From: Campylobacterales bacterium
GTDB taxonomy: Bacteria; Campylobacterota; Campylobacteria; Campylobacterales; Nitratiruptoraceae
Direction of reading: 5' to 3'
Length of the DNA stretch: 45,810 nucleotides
Assembly (NCBI GenBank): GCA_027082175.1
Contig: JALWIX010000069.1
Coordinates: 1-45,810 of the forward strand
In this document: piece after piece, positions 1 to 9,685 of the stretch
Layout: each line of letters starts with the position of its first letter
Position numbering within the stretch: the first letter of the stretch is position 1
The notes under the pieces: model-generated
Told to the model about the DNA's origin: nothing
Databases searched by the model: none
What the model saw: the letters and a program-made list of their open reading frames with translations, nothing else
Position numbers and translations under genes: made by a program

Positions 1-440
1 TAGTTAGAGCGCCTATCGTTTACGGATACGGCGTTAAGGCAAATATGAGAAGTCTTGTAACTTTGGTAAAAAGGTTTCCTATACTGCCTTTTGCGGATAT
101 TAACAACAAAAGAAGTATGGTATATGTTGGAAATTTGTCTCATTTGATAGATGAGATTGTAAAACAGGAAAAAAACGGTATTTTTTTGGCGAGCGACGAT
201 GAGGCTATAAGTACTACTAGATTGATTGAGCTTATAGCTCAAAGTTTAGGGCAAAAAGTAAATTTGGTTAAAATTCCGATGTTTTCCTTTTTGTTGAAAA
301 CTTTAAAGAGAGATTATTATAAAAGGCTTTACGGGAATCTAGTAGTAGATAATAAGGAGACTATGAAGAGATTAGGACTCAAAAATCCCTATACGACTCA
401 AGAGGGAATTAAGTTGATGATCTATGGTGAGAAGCCGTAA
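1..440 (+). CDS. NAD-dependent epimerase/dehydratase (SDR), C-terminal part, truncated by left window edge
   Basis: Frame is open upstream of the listed ATG to the edge (VRAPIVYGYGVKANMRSLVTLVKRFP...), so ATG45 is internal; sugar-nucleotide epimerase-like C-terminus. Confidence 0.75.
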   Translation, partial: VRAPIVYGYGVKANMRSLVTLVKRFPILPFADINNKRSMVYVGNLSHLIDEIVKQEKNGIFLASDDEAISTTRLIELIAQSLGQKVNLVKIPMFSFLLKTLKRDYYKRLYGNLVVDNKETMKRLGLKNPYTTQEGIKLMIYGEKP

Positions 441-454
441 AAAATGAGGATCAA

Positions 455-1420
455 ATGATTTTTTATATATCGATTATAGTTTTATCGTTTATTTTAACAT
501 TTCTCGTAAGAGAGTATGCTCTAAGGAAAAAGATCATCGATGTTCCAAACGAAAGAAGCTCTCATAGCGTTCCTACGCCAAGAGGCGGCGGTCTGGCGAT
601 AGTGCTCTCTTTTTATATCGGTCTTGTGATTTTTTATCTTAACGGTAAAATTTCTAATGAGCTTTTTTTTGCTTTAATATGCTCATTACCCATCGTTATA
701 GTTAGTTTAGTTGACGATATCGTAACGGTGAGTTCTAAAGTAAGATTTATCGTTCAGACGGCAAGTGCCGCTTTGGCTCTTTACTTGTTAGGGGGAGTCA
801 ATAAGCTAGATTTCGTTCTGTTTAAAATCGAAGGAGAATGGATCAATCTTTTGATACTTTTGGGTATGGTTTGGCTTATTAACCTTTACAATTTTATAGA
901 CGGTATAGACGCATATGCGGCTACAGAGGCAATTTTTGTTTCTATTGGAGCATATATACTTTTTCACAACGAGATCTTTTTACTTTTAGCTGCGTCGGTT
1001 AGCGGTTTTTTACCCTTTAACTGGCCAAAAGCCAAGATTTTTATGGGTGACGTGGGAAGTGCTTTTTTGGGTTTTGTATTTGCGGTGTTTATAGTCTATT
1101 ATATACATAAGGAAGTCTCCATAATCTATTGGCTTATTTTGCTTGCCCTGTTTTGGTTTGATGCTACTTTAACTCTTGCAAGAAGGATAAAAAACAAAGA
1201 GCCTTTTACAAAACCTCATAGAAAACATGCCTACCAAAGAGCCGTACAAGCAGGGTTTACGCATAAGCAGACCGTTATTGTCGCAATGATTATTAATTTA
1301 GTCGCTTTTTCTATTTTATACGTTTTAAAAGAGACAAAAGAGATTTTTTACTTCTTTTTAATATATATTGTCGCTTTATACTTTTTGACAAAGTTTATAG
1401 ATACAAAAAAGGCCTTTTGA
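455..1420 (+). CDS. MraY/WecA/WbpL-family polyprenyl-phosphate glycosyl-1-phosphate transferase
   Basis: Multi-TM protein with DVPNERSSHSVPTPRGGG, DD and NLYNFIDGIDAYA...FMGDVGSAFLGF motifs. Confidence 0.88.
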   Translation: MIFYISIIVLSFILTFLVREYALRKKIIDVPNERSSHSVPTPRGGGLAIVLSFYIGLVIFYLNGKISNELFFALICSLPIVIVSLVDDIVTVSSKVRFIVQTASAALALYLLGGVNKLDFVLFKIEGEWINLLILLGMVWLINLYNFIDGIDAYAATEAIFVSIGAYILFHNEIFLLLAASVSGFLPFNWPKAKIFMGDVGSAFLGFVFAVFIVYYIHKEVSIIYWLILLALFWFDATLTLARRIKNKEPFTKPHRKHAYQRAVQAGFTHKQTVIVAMIINLVAFSILYVLKETKEIFYFFLIYIVALYFLTKFIDTKKAF

Positions 1421-3210
1421 TGAATATTTTTAAACCAACAGTCGCAAATAGGGCGATATTTTTTTTGATATTTGATCTTTTGATCTCTCTTTTCACACTA
1501 TATTTGTCATATCTTTTAAGATTTAATTTTCACATACCAGCTGATCATCTACACAATTTTCCAAAAGTATTCGTTGTATTGGTCTCTTTAAAGATTTTAT
1601 TTTTCTTTGCTTTTAAGATCTACTTTTTTGCTTGGAGATTTTTTTCTTTAAACGAAGCTAAAAAACTACTTTTTGCTCATATTGCGGCTTATTTTGGTTT
1701 TACGATTCTATTTTTATTTTTCAAAGAGTTTTTTATACCTATGCCAAGAAGCGTTATTTTAATAGACTTTTTCTTATCTATATTTTTTATAGGCGGTTTT
1801 CGTTTTTTAAAAAGACTATTTTTAGAGTTTTCAAAAAAAGGTGAAGTTAAACCGACTATGATTATAGGGGCTACTCCAAAGGCGGTTTCTCTTATAAGAC
1901 ATTTTGTAACGGAAAAAGCTGGTTATTGGCCTGTTGCTATAGTTGATGATAATAGTTCGATGATAAATACTTATCTTGCAAATATAAAAGTATATGATTT
2001 GCGAAATTTGGAAAGAGTTATAGAGAAATTAAATATAAGTTCCGTTATCATCGCAAAAGATTATGATACGAAAAAGTTAGATAAAATTTTTGAAAGGCTT
2101 AAAGAGTTAGGTATAGAAGACATTAAATTGGCAAAGCTTTTGGGAGATAGAGTCGAAGAGTTAAAAGATATATCCATAGAGGATCTTTTAGCTAGAAAAC
2201 CAAAAGATTTAGATATAAAAGTCATCAAAGATTTTATAGAAAATAAAACTGTTTTGATAACAGGTGCAGGCGGTAGTATAGGAAGCGAGATAGCAAGACA
2301 GTGTAGTAGATTTGGAGCAAAAAAACTTATTCTTTTAGACAATAGCGAATATAATCTATACACTATCACCGAAGAGCTCTCCACCTACGATATAGTCCCT
2401 CTGATGCAAACGGTTGTAGATAGAGAAGCTATCAACAAAACTATAAAAAAATATAGACCGGATATCATAGTTCATGCGGCAGCGTATAAACACGTTCCTC
2501 TGGTTGAATTTAATCCTAAAGAGGCAGTAATAAACAATATACTAGGAACGAAAAATGTAATTGACGCTTCTATTAAGTACGGAGTAAAGAAATTTGTACT
2601 TATTTCGACAGACAAAGCTGTTAGACCTACGAACGTAATGGGTGCGACAAAAAGAGTTTGTGAACTATACGCACAAAACGTGGATGCTAAAGAGACCGAG
2701 ATTGTCGCTGTTAGATTTGGCAACGTACTAGGAAGTAGCGGAAGTGTCATACCTAAGTTCAAAGAGCAGATAAAAAAAGGCGGACCATTGACAGTAACAC
2801 ATCCTGAGGTTACAAGATACTTTATGCTTATTCCGGAAGCTTGCAAACTGGTTCTTCAAGCAGCTGCAATCGCTAAGGGTGGAGAGATTTTCATACTAGA
2901 TATGGGAGAGCCTGTGAAGATTGTGGATTTAGCTAAAAAAATGCTAAAGCTTTATGGAAAAGAGAAAGAGATAGAGATAGTATTTACCGGTCTTAGACCC
3001 GGAGAAAAACTTTTTGAAGAACTTTTGCTAGACGAGACGGAGCAAAAAACAAAGTATGAATCTATCTATGTGACAAGACCGACCATTTACGATATTGATG
3101 TGCTTGAAAAAAATATAGAAGAGCTTTTAAAAACCGATGAAAACAGTATAGTTGCAAAGTTACAAGAGATAGTTAAAGAGTTTCAGCCCAAACAATATAA
3201 AAAAAGTTGA
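1417..3210 (+). CDS. pglF: PglF/WbpM/CapD-type membrane nucleotide-sugar 4,6-dehydratase
   Basis: N-terminal TM segments followed by TGAGGSIGSEIARQ Rossmann motif and STDKAVRPTNVMGATKR; overlaps upstream gene by 4 nt. Confidence 0.85.
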   Translation: MMNIFKPTVANRAIFFLIFDLLISLFTLYLSYLLRFNFHIPADHLHNFPKVFVVLVSLKILFFFAFKIYFFAWRFFSLNEAKKLLFAHIAAYFGFTILFLFFKEFFIPMPRSVILIDFFLSIFFIGGFRFLKRLFLEFSKKGEVKPTMIIGATPKAVSLIRHFVTEKAGYWPVAIVDDNSSMINTYLANIKVYDLRNLERVIEKLNISSVIIAKDYDTKKLDKIFERLKELGIEDIKLAKLLGDRVEELKDISIEDLLARKPKDLDIKVIKDFIENKTVLITGAGGSIGSEIARQCSRFGAKKLILLDNSEYNLYTITEELSTYDIVPLMQTVVDREAINKTIKKYRPDIIVHAAAYKHVPLVEFNPKEAVINNILGTKNVIDASIKYGVKKFVLISTDKAVRPTNVMGATKRVCELYAQNVDAKETEIVAVRFGNVLGSSGSVIPKFKEQIKKGGPLTVTHPEVTRYFMLIPEACKLVLQAAAIAKGGEIFILDMGEPVKIVDLAKKMLKLYGKEKEIEIVFTGLRPGEKLFEELLLDETEQKTKYESIYVTRPTIYDIDVLEKNIEELLKTDENSIVAKLQEIVKEFQPKQYKKS

Positions 3211-3291
3211 TAAAAAATAGTTTTTTGTTTTTAAAGTATATTGATAAACAAAAATGCTAATATTATAAAAATTGACTTTAAAGGTGAATAA

Positions 3292-5490
3292 GTGATTGGT
3301 AACAAGGAAGAGAATATACAAAAAAAAGAGATTATCGTTTTTATAGTTTTAGCTTTTGTTTTTTCTATAGCCGTTCGTCTTTATTGGTACTATTGGGCAT
3401 CGGGAATAGACGGGTTTTACTGGAACGGTCAGGTTATGATAAACACAAATGACGGCTACTATTTTGCTAGCGGCGCTCAAAAAGAGCTTTTCGGGATGCA
3501 TCAGTTTAATCCGTTAGTCCCAGGCTTTTGGGATAGGGGACTTGTATTTATAACCACTATCTTAGCTAAAGTTTTACCCTTTTCTCTAGATTCTATAATC
3601 CTTTTTATGTCAGCGATTTTTTCAAGTTTTATCGTAGTTCCTCTAGTTTTATTGGGACGGCTTTACGGTATAAGCTGGGTTGGTTTTTTTGCGGCTATTT
3701 TAGCTTCTGTAGTTTGGAGTTATTACAACAGGACAATGATAGGCTACTACGATACGGATATGTTTAGCGTATCGATTTTGATGTTTATTTTTTACTTTTT
3801 AGTCGCGTCTATAAAGAGAAAAAACTATCAAGATATCTTTTGGGCGGCTGTAATAGGAGCTATATATCCTTTCTTTTATGTTCCCGGACAGAACGTTTTA
3901 TATGGTCTTATCATAGCATATACTATCTATTTAGCGATTTTTCATAGAAAAGATTCATTTTTTTATCCTTCACTGATTTTACTTTATGTTTCGCTTTTTC
4001 CTCTATTTTTTATTTTTAAACTCATATTGGTAATATCGACATTTATAGCATTGAAAAAAGAGTTTATACCAAAACAATATGAAAAATATTTAGCTTTTGG
4101 AGTTATTGCTATTTTTTTCCTTTGGAGCGATGCGCTTTTAAGGATTTGGCAAAAGATTGACGCATATTTTTTCAAACATGGAACGGAAAACCAGGGTTTA
4201 CACTTTTTTAAGGTTATGCAAACCGTCAGAGAAGCCTCCTCGATACCATTTGAGACTCTCGCAAACAGGATAAGCGGTCATGTAGCCACTTTTTTGCTTG
4301 CAATGGTTGGATATATCGTACTTTTGTTTAAAGAGAGAAGTTTTTGGATAAGCTTGGTTTTGGTAGGACTTGGACTTTTTGCTATAACGGGGGGACTTAG
4401 ATTTACCATTTACGCCGTACCATTTATGGCTTTTTCTTTGGTATATCTTTTTTGGTTTATGTTCTATAAAATAGAAAAAAAAGTCTTAAAATATACACTT
4501 GTTGGAGTTTTAACTATTTTTGCTCTAATACCCAATATCATCCACGTTATAGAGTATAAAGTTCCTACCGTTTTTACTAAAAAAGAGGTTGCAGACCTTA
4601 ATAGACTTAAAAATGTGGGCTCGTCTAAAGATTTTGTGCTAACCTGGTGGGATTACGGCTATCCTATATGGTACTATGCGGATAAATGTACGTTAATAGA
4701 CGGCGGAAAACACAACCACGACAATTTTATCGTCTCAAAGATTCTATCAACCAGTTCACAACTGCAAGCCGCTAGGCTAGCTAGGATCTCCGTTGAGACT
4801 TACGTTAAACAAGTAGAGTGGTATAAAAGATATAAAGAAGAAGGGCTTGATTTATCTGAAATTCCAGAAGAGTTTATATTTCGAAAAAAAGGGAAGAAAT
4901 CTTTTATAGCAAATCCGGGTTTTCCGGTGGCAGATGTGATTTTTCAAAATGGTAAAAAGAGCCAAATTGATCCAAACGACTTTTTAGAAGAGCTAAAATA
5001 TGGCGATGTAAAACTTCCAAAAAAGACGAGAGAGATATATGTGTATCTGCCTCTTAGGATGATGGAAATTTTTCCGACCGTAAAACTTTTTAGCAGTATA
5101 GATTTAAAAACCGGTAAAAAGAGCTCCTCTTTTATCTTTTATAGTGAAAGGTTTAAAGATACAAAAGATCTTCTCATATTTGAAAGAGGAGTGGCGCTTG
5201 ATAAAAAAAGTGGAGTTTTGCTTATCGGTAAACAGAAGGTCCCTATAAAAGAATTTTTTACGGTAGGGTATACAAAAGGTGGGAAAGTCGTTAAGCAAAA
5301 ACAGAGTCTACGCAAAAACGCTCCTTTAAGCGTGATCTTTTTGTCAAGTTATCAATCTTTTTTGATAGTCGATGATGAGATGTTAAACTCCTTATATATA
5401 CAGATGTTTGTTTTTGACAACTATGATAAAGAGCTATTTGAACCCGTTGTTATATCTCCTTGGAGCAAGATATATCGGGTTAAGATATAA
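3292..5490 (+). CDS. pglB: STT3-family oligosaccharyltransferase (PglB-like), GTG start
   Basis: 13-TM-like N-terminus plus WWDYGYPIWYYADKCTLIDGGKHNHDN (WWDYG motif); length 732 aa. Confidence 0.9.
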   Translation: MIGNKEENIQKKEIIVFIVLAFVFSIAVRLYWYYWASGIDGFYWNGQVMINTNDGYYFASGAQKELFGMHQFNPLVPGFWDRGLVFITTILAKVLPFSLDSIILFMSAIFSSFIVVPLVLLGRLYGISWVGFFAAILASVVWSYYNRTMIGYYDTDMFSVSILMFIFYFLVASIKRKNYQDIFWAAVIGAIYPFFYVPGQNVLYGLIIAYTIYLAIFHRKDSFFYPSLILLYVSLFPLFFIFKLILVISTFIALKKEFIPKQYEKYLAFGVIAIFFLWSDALLRIWQKIDAYFFKHGTENQGLHFFKVMQTVREASSIPFETLANRISGHVATFLLAMVGYIVLLFKERSFWISLVLVGLGLFAITGGLRFTIYAVPFMAFSLVYLFWFMFYKIEKKVLKYTLVGVLTIFALIPNIIHVIEYKVPTVFTKKEVADLNRLKNVGSSKDFVLTWWDYGYPIWYYADKCTLIDGGKHNHDNFIVSKILSTSSQLQAARLARISVETYVKQVEWYKRYKEEGLDLSEIPEEFIFRKKGKKSFIANPGFPVADVIFQNGKKSQIDPNDFLEELKYGDVKLPKKTREIYVYLPLRMMEIFPTVKLFSSIDLKTGKKSSSFIFYSERFKDTKDLLIFERGVALDKKSGVLLIGKQKVPIKEFFTVGYTKGGKVVKQKQSLRKNAPLSVIFLSSYQSFLIVDDEMLNSLYIQMFVFDNYDKELFEPVVISPWSKIYRVKI

Positions 5491-5502
5491 CCTCCTTGCT
5501 AT

Positions 5503-5536
5503 TTTTTAGTTTTTGAACTAGTTCAAAAACTAAAAA
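5503..5536. terminator. 34-bp perfect palindrome between convergent genes, likely bidirectional terminator
   Basis: TTTTTAGTTTTTGAACTAGTTCAAAAACTAAAAA lies between the ends of pglB (+) and the 129-aa gene (-). Confidence 0.7.
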
Positions 5537-5574
5537 GATAAAAAGTTGCTTATTTATAAGATAGTAGTTGTTTA

Positions 5575-5964
5575 TTAAAAGAGTGCAAGATAAAACAATG
5601 CGATATAAATGACTGTATTTAAGTATATCATACTAGAAGATATTTTAAAATCTTGAGGGATACCTAAAATCTCATCTATATCTTTGCCTTTTATTTTAGA
5701 TTGAATAAGCCATAGTTTAAAGGCTATATCGGAAGTTTTTAAAAGCAAGATACTAATCATCCATATATTTGATATTCCATATTTTATAGCTACATATAAA
5801 ACAAACCAGTAGCTAGGGTGAGATAAGAAAAAGTAGATTTGGCCATTTTCATACTTTTTAAAAATATTGTCGATTATACCTTTAAAACTGTCCGCTTTTT
5901 GCCAAGATGCCTCGTATAGCTCAAAAATTATTAAAATGATTAGATATAAAGCTTTATCTTCCAT
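5575..5964 (-). CDS. Small hydrophobic membrane protein of unknown function
   Basis: 129-aa ORF with several hydrophobic stretches; convergent with pglB. Confidence 0.6.
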   Translation of the reverse strand: MEDKALYLIILIIFELYEASWQKADSFKGIIDNIFKKYENGQIYFFLSHPSYWFVLYVAIKYGISNIWMISILLLKTSDIAFKLWLIQSKIKGKDIDEILGIPQDFKISSSMIYLNTVIYIALFYLALF

Positions 5965-6046
5965 AGCTCCTACTAATATAAAAACTTTTCGCTATTTTAA
6001 TCAAAAATGAATAAAATATGGTTGAATATTAACTAAAGAGGTAGAG

Positions 6047-6541
6047 TTGGAGATAGCGATTATCAATACCGGAGGAACCTTCAATAAAAGATACGATCCC
6101 ATAAAGGGAGAGCTGATAGTTCCTAGAGATAACTTGGCGATAGAGAATATTTTAAAAAGTTATCATACAAACTTAGATTATGTACTAAAAGGGATGATAT
6201 TTAAAGATAGTCTTGAAATGGACGATAAAGATAGAGAGAGTTTGCTAAACGAGATAAAAAATGCTCAAACTAAAAAGGTTTTAGTAGTTCACGGAACGGA
6301 TACTATGCGAAAGAGTGCAGCTTTCATAGCAAAAAATATTGAAGAAAAGTGTGTCGTATTTACCGGCGCTATGGAGCCTTTTTCTATAAATCCCGCGGAG
6401 GCTACGGCAAATTTTACTTTGGCTTTAGCAAAACTTCTTTTGAACTTTGAGGAGGGCGTTTTTATAGCTATGCACTCTTTGGTTCTTCCTTATAGTAAAA
6501 TTATCAAAGATAGAGAGAGGGGAATTTTTTGTCGAAAATAA
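6047..6541 (+). CDS. Short asparaginase-family protein, TTG start
   Basis: IAIINTGGTFNKRYDP and VVHGTDTMRKSAAFIA asparaginase-type motifs; overlaps ccoI. Confidence 0.75.
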   Translation: MEIAIINTGGTFNKRYDPIKGELIVPRDNLAIENILKSYHTNLDYVLKGMIFKDSLEMDDKDRESLLNEIKNAQTKKVLVVHGTDTMRKSAAFIAKNIEEKCVVFTGAMEPFSINPAEATANFTLALAKLLLNFEEGVFIAMHSLVLPYSKIIKDRERGIFCRK

Positions 6542-9045
6542 GCTGCGATCACTGCAATCTCGAATTTGACGAAAAGGTTATGATAGAAGATGAGATTGAC
6601 GGAGAAAAGAAGTATTTTTGTTGTAAAGGGTGTCAGGGAGTTTATCATCTTTTAAAAGAGGAGGGTCTTGATAGTTTTTACGATAAACTAGGGAGCACAA
6701 AGCTTCAGCCTGCTGTTAAGAAAGAGGATGATCTAAAAAAGTTTGATCTAGAGGGTTTTATCAAAAAATATGTAAAAGTGAGAGATGATGGGCTTTATGA
6801 AATAAATCTCATTATAGAGGGGATTCACTGTGCAGCTTGCGTGTGGCTCAATGAAAAGGTTCTTCACCAAACTCCCGGAGTCATAGAGGCTACTATCAAC
6901 TATACCAACAATAAAGCAAAAATCGTTTGGGACCCAGAAGAGATAAAACTCTCTAAGATTATAGAAACGATCCGCTCTATAGGGTATAACGCTTATCCTT
7001 ACGACCCAAAACTTCAAGAAGAGAGAGCCGTAAAACAAAGGAGAGAATACTACGCTCGCATATTAGTAGCGGTTTTTGCGACTATGAATATCATGTGGAT
7101 AGCTATAGCTCAGTATGTGGGACTTTTTACCGGAATGAGACGAGATATTAAAGATATTTTAAATTTTGCCGAATTCGTGTTGGCTACTCCTACTCTTTTT
7201 TATAGCGGATGGGTATATTACAGAAGCGCCTATTACGGCTTGAAGCATCGCTTTGTCAATATGGATCTGCTCGTAGCAACGGGAGCTACGCTAGCTTATA
7301 TCTACTCCGTTTACGCTATGATAACACGAACCGGAGAAGTGTATTTTGATTCTGTAACTATGATAGTTACATTTATTTTGGTTGGAAAATATCTTGAAGT
7401 TTTAAGTAAAAAACAGGCTGTTGATACTCTAGACTCTATCTTGGGTACCATTCCTACCGAAGTTACGGTTGTAAAGGAGAATGAAAAAGCTCTAGTGATG
7501 GTGGAAAATGTGGAGCCCGGAGACATCATAGAGATAAAGCCTGGTGAAAAAGTTGTTATTGACGGTGTTATCATAAACGGAAGCGCTTCCTTTGACGAAA
7601 GCTCTTTAACGGGAGAGAGCGAGCCCGTATTTAAAAAAGAGGGAGATGAGGTATTAAGCGGCTCTATCTGTATAGACGGGGTAGTTAGGTATAGAGCGAA
7701 AAAAGATTTTTCTGCCTCGCTTCTATCAAATATCGTCTCGCTACTTGAAGATTCTATAACTAAAAAGCCTAAAATAGAGAGACTTGTAAATCAGATTTCG
7801 GGATATTTTAGCGTTACGATTCTTTCTATCGCTTTTTTAACTTTTATAGGGTGGTATTTTTATGCGGGAGAGTTTGAAAAGGCTTTGATAGTGGCTATTT
7901 CGGTAGTTGTTATAGCTTGTCCTTGCGCTTTGGGGCTTGCTACTCCGATGGCTACTTTGGTAGGCATAGGTATAGCCGCTAAGAGAGGACTTCTTTTTAA
8001 AGAGGCAGCGTTTTTGGAAACTATGGCAAAAAGCGATATGCTTGTTTTGGATAAAACTGGAACGATAACGGAAGGAAAGCCGAGTGTAATTACCTATGAA
8101 AAGTTAAAAGATTTTGATGAGAGTATAGTTTTGGAGCTTGTAAAAAACTCAAACCATCCTATTAGTAAGGGGGTTGAGAGGTTTATAGTAGAGAAGATGG
8201 TAAGGGGAGAAGGTGATAAGGGGGTAAGGTGGCAAGGTGATAAGGGGGTAAGGTGGCAAGGGGTGAAGGAGGGAAGGAGTGAAGATGAATATTTTCGTAC
8301 TCACACCCACACCCACACTTCAATATTGAAGGTTGAAAAGTTTAAAGAGATAAAAGCAAAAGGGATGATTGCTAAAATTGGTGGCAAAAGAGTTTTGGGA
8401 GGAAATATTGAGCTTTTAAAAGAGTTTGGGATAGATGTAGAAATAGAGAGTGAAAATAGTATATTTTTGGTTGCGATAGAAAACGAGCTTGTAGCGGTTT
8501 TTGAACTTAGCGATAAGATAAAAGAGGGAGCCGCCGAAGCAATCTCTAAGATTAAAGAGTTGGGTATAAGAGTTGTAATGTTAACCGGTGATAATGAAAA
8601 AGTAGCCAAAAAAGTGGCCGATACGCTTGGGATAGAAGAGTTTTACGCAAAACTTTTGCCGCAAGATAAAAGTGCCTACATAGATAAGTTTCATAAAGAT
8701 GGGCATATCATCGTAATGGCCGGAGACGGGATAAACGACTCTATAGCCCTTGCTCGAAGCGATATAGCCATAGCGATGGGAAGTGGGGCGGATGTGGCCA
8801 TAAGCGTTAGCGATATAGTTTTACTTGATGAAAAACCAAAGAGTATATATGAAGCTTATAAGATAAGTAGAAGAACCTTTAAAGCGGTCAAAGAGAATCT
8901 AGCTCTCTCTTTGATATATAACACTTTTGCGGTTCCGGTAGCGGTGATGGGGTTTGTCAATCCTTTAGTAGCCGCTATTTCTATGTCTTTAAGTTCGTTA
9001 TTGGTTGTTGGAAATTCGTTTAGAATTAAGTTGAGTGATAAGTGA
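6529..9045 (+). CDS. ccoI: Copper-translocating P1B-type ATPase (CcoI-like)
   Basis: IHCAACVWL metal-binding motif, CPCALGLATP, DKTGTITEGKPS, HPISKGV, GDGINDSIALA; followed by ccoS. Contains a low-complexity insertion at about aa 557-603. Confidence 0.92.
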   Translation: MSKISCDHCNLEFDEKVMIEDEIDGEKKYFCCKGCQGVYHLLKEEGLDSFYDKLGSTKLQPAVKKEDDLKKFDLEGFIKKYVKVRDDGLYEINLIIEGIHCAACVWLNEKVLHQTPGVIEATINYTNNKAKIVWDPEEIKLSKIIETIRSIGYNAYPYDPKLQEERAVKQRREYYARILVAVFATMNIMWIAIAQYVGLFTGMRRDIKDILNFAEFVLATPTLFYSGWVYYRSAYYGLKHRFVNMDLLVATGATLAYIYSVYAMITRTGEVYFDSVTMIVTFILVGKYLEVLSKKQAVDTLDSILGTIPTEVTVVKENEKALVMVENVEPGDIIEIKPGEKVVIDGVIINGSASFDESSLTGESEPVFKKEGDEVLSGSICIDGVVRYRAKKDFSASLLSNIVSLLEDSITKKPKIERLVNQISGYFSVTILSIAFLTFIGWYFYAGEFEKALIVAISVVVIACPCALGLATPMATLVGIGIAAKRGLLFKEAAFLETMAKSDMLVLDKTGTITEGKPSVITYEKLKDFDESIVLELVKNSNHPISKGVERFIVEKMVRGEGDKGVRWQGDKGVRWQGVKEGRSEDEYFRTHTHTHTSILKVEKFKEIKAKGMIAKIGGKRVLGGNIELLKEFGIDVEIESENSIFLVAIENELVAVFELSDKIKEGAAEAISKIKELGIRVVMLTGDNEKVAKKVADTLGIEEFYAKLLPQDKSAYIDKFHKDGHIIVMAGDGINDSIALARSDIAIAMGSGADVAISVSDIVLLDEKPKSIYEAYKISRRTFKAVKENLALSLIYNTFAVPVAVMGFVNPLVAAISMSLSSLLVVGNSFRIKLSDK
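8199..8339. repeat. In-frame array inside ccoI: octamers GGnGnnAA (perfect 24-bp unit x2 at 8212-8235/8236-8259), then CACACC hexamers (8299-8320) and GGTTGAA
   Basis: Read directly: ggtgataa gggggtaa ggtggcaa twice, then ggggtgaa ggagggaa ggagtgaa ... actcacacccacacccacactt. Confidence 0.9.
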
Positions 9046-9086
9046 GGAGTGCGGAATTATTGGTGTATTAGTGTATTGGTGTATTT
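9030..9086. repeat. Array at the ccoI 3' end: gagtgataagtgaggagtg, then TGGTGTAT octamers x3
   Basis: tggtgtat tagtgtat tggtgtat at 9061-9084; ccoI stop codon lies in the first part. Confidence 0.75.
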
Positions 9087-9126
9087 GAATCAAACTTTAT
9101 GAATAATAAATATAAAAAGGAAAAAA

Positions 9127-9360
9127 ATGAGTGCCGGTATAATAGCTATGATGTTAGGTATTTCGACGCTTCTTGGCGCTTTAGGATTGGCGGCTTTGTT
9201 GTGGGGACTAAGAACGGGACAGTTTGACGATACTTCAAAGTTTTTGGATGGCGCTAGATTTGATGGAGAAGAAGAACTAAAAGATGCCGTTATGATGGAG
9301 GAAAAGAGAAAAAAAGCTTTAGAAAAGAGAAGAAAAGATAAAAGGGTAATGCCGGATTGA
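9127..9360 (+). CDS. ccoS: CcoS-like cbb3 oxidase maturation protein
   Basis: Single N-terminal TM, LLWGLRTGQFDD, acidic/basic tail; follows ccoI. Confidence 0.8.
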   Translation: MSAGIIAMMLGISTLLGALGLAALLWGLRTGQFDDTSKFLDGARFDGEEELKDAVMMEEKRKKALEKRRKDKRVMPD

Positions 9361-9361
9361 T

Positions 9362-9385
9362 TATGAGTGATGAGTAATCAGTGAC
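9362..9385. repeat. Left array flanking four-helix-bundle remnant 1
   Basis: tatgagtgatgagtaatcagtgac, immediately after ccoS stop. Confidence 0.7.
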
Positions 9386-9402
9386 GACAAATAAAAAAAT
9401 AA

Positions 9403-9633
9403 GTTATTTCAATACCTAGCAACATAGCAGAAGGAGCTGCAAGACAATCAAACAAAGAGTTTATTCAGTTTTTATATATAGCTTTAGGTTCGTTATCTGA
9501 ATTAGAAACTCAATTAATAATTGCCAATAATTTAAATTTTATAAATATTGATAATTCAATTTTAGAATTGATAGAAAAAATTAGAAAAATGATAATTGGA
9601 TTGATTAAATATAATAAAAACAAAATTCATTAA
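9403..9633 (+). pseudogene. N-terminally truncated four-helix-bundle (S23/Avd-like) gene remnant
   Basis: Reads VISIPSNIAEGAARQSNKEFIQFLYIALGSLSELETQLIIANNLNFIN...NKIH*; matches the C-terminal two-thirds of the intact copy at 11882; in-frame stop directly upstream. Confidence 0.85.
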
Positions 9634-9640
9634 TAATTAT

Positions 9641-9685
9641 ACTCACTTTTTACTGATCACTGCTTACTGTTTGCTGATCACTAAC
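9641..9685. repeat. Right array flanking remnant 1, opposite orientation to left array
   Basis: actcactttttactgatcactgcttactgtttgctgatcactaac; reverse complement resembles the left array. Confidence 0.75.

Noticed and set aside
2061-2846. ORFs on the minus strand inside pglF (107 and 124 aa)
   Set aside because: Antisense to a clearly coding gene, Ser/Pro/Leu-rich shadow translation; the same applies to the other long antisense ORFs in the track.
4389-4394. G6 tract in pglB as a contingency locus
   Set aside because: Short and frame intact; a similar G6 occurs in ftsH, which is unlikely to phase-vary.
8199-8339. Tandem arrays as possible CRISPR
   Set aside because: Units are 6-8 bp and contiguous, with no unique spacers and no cas genes.
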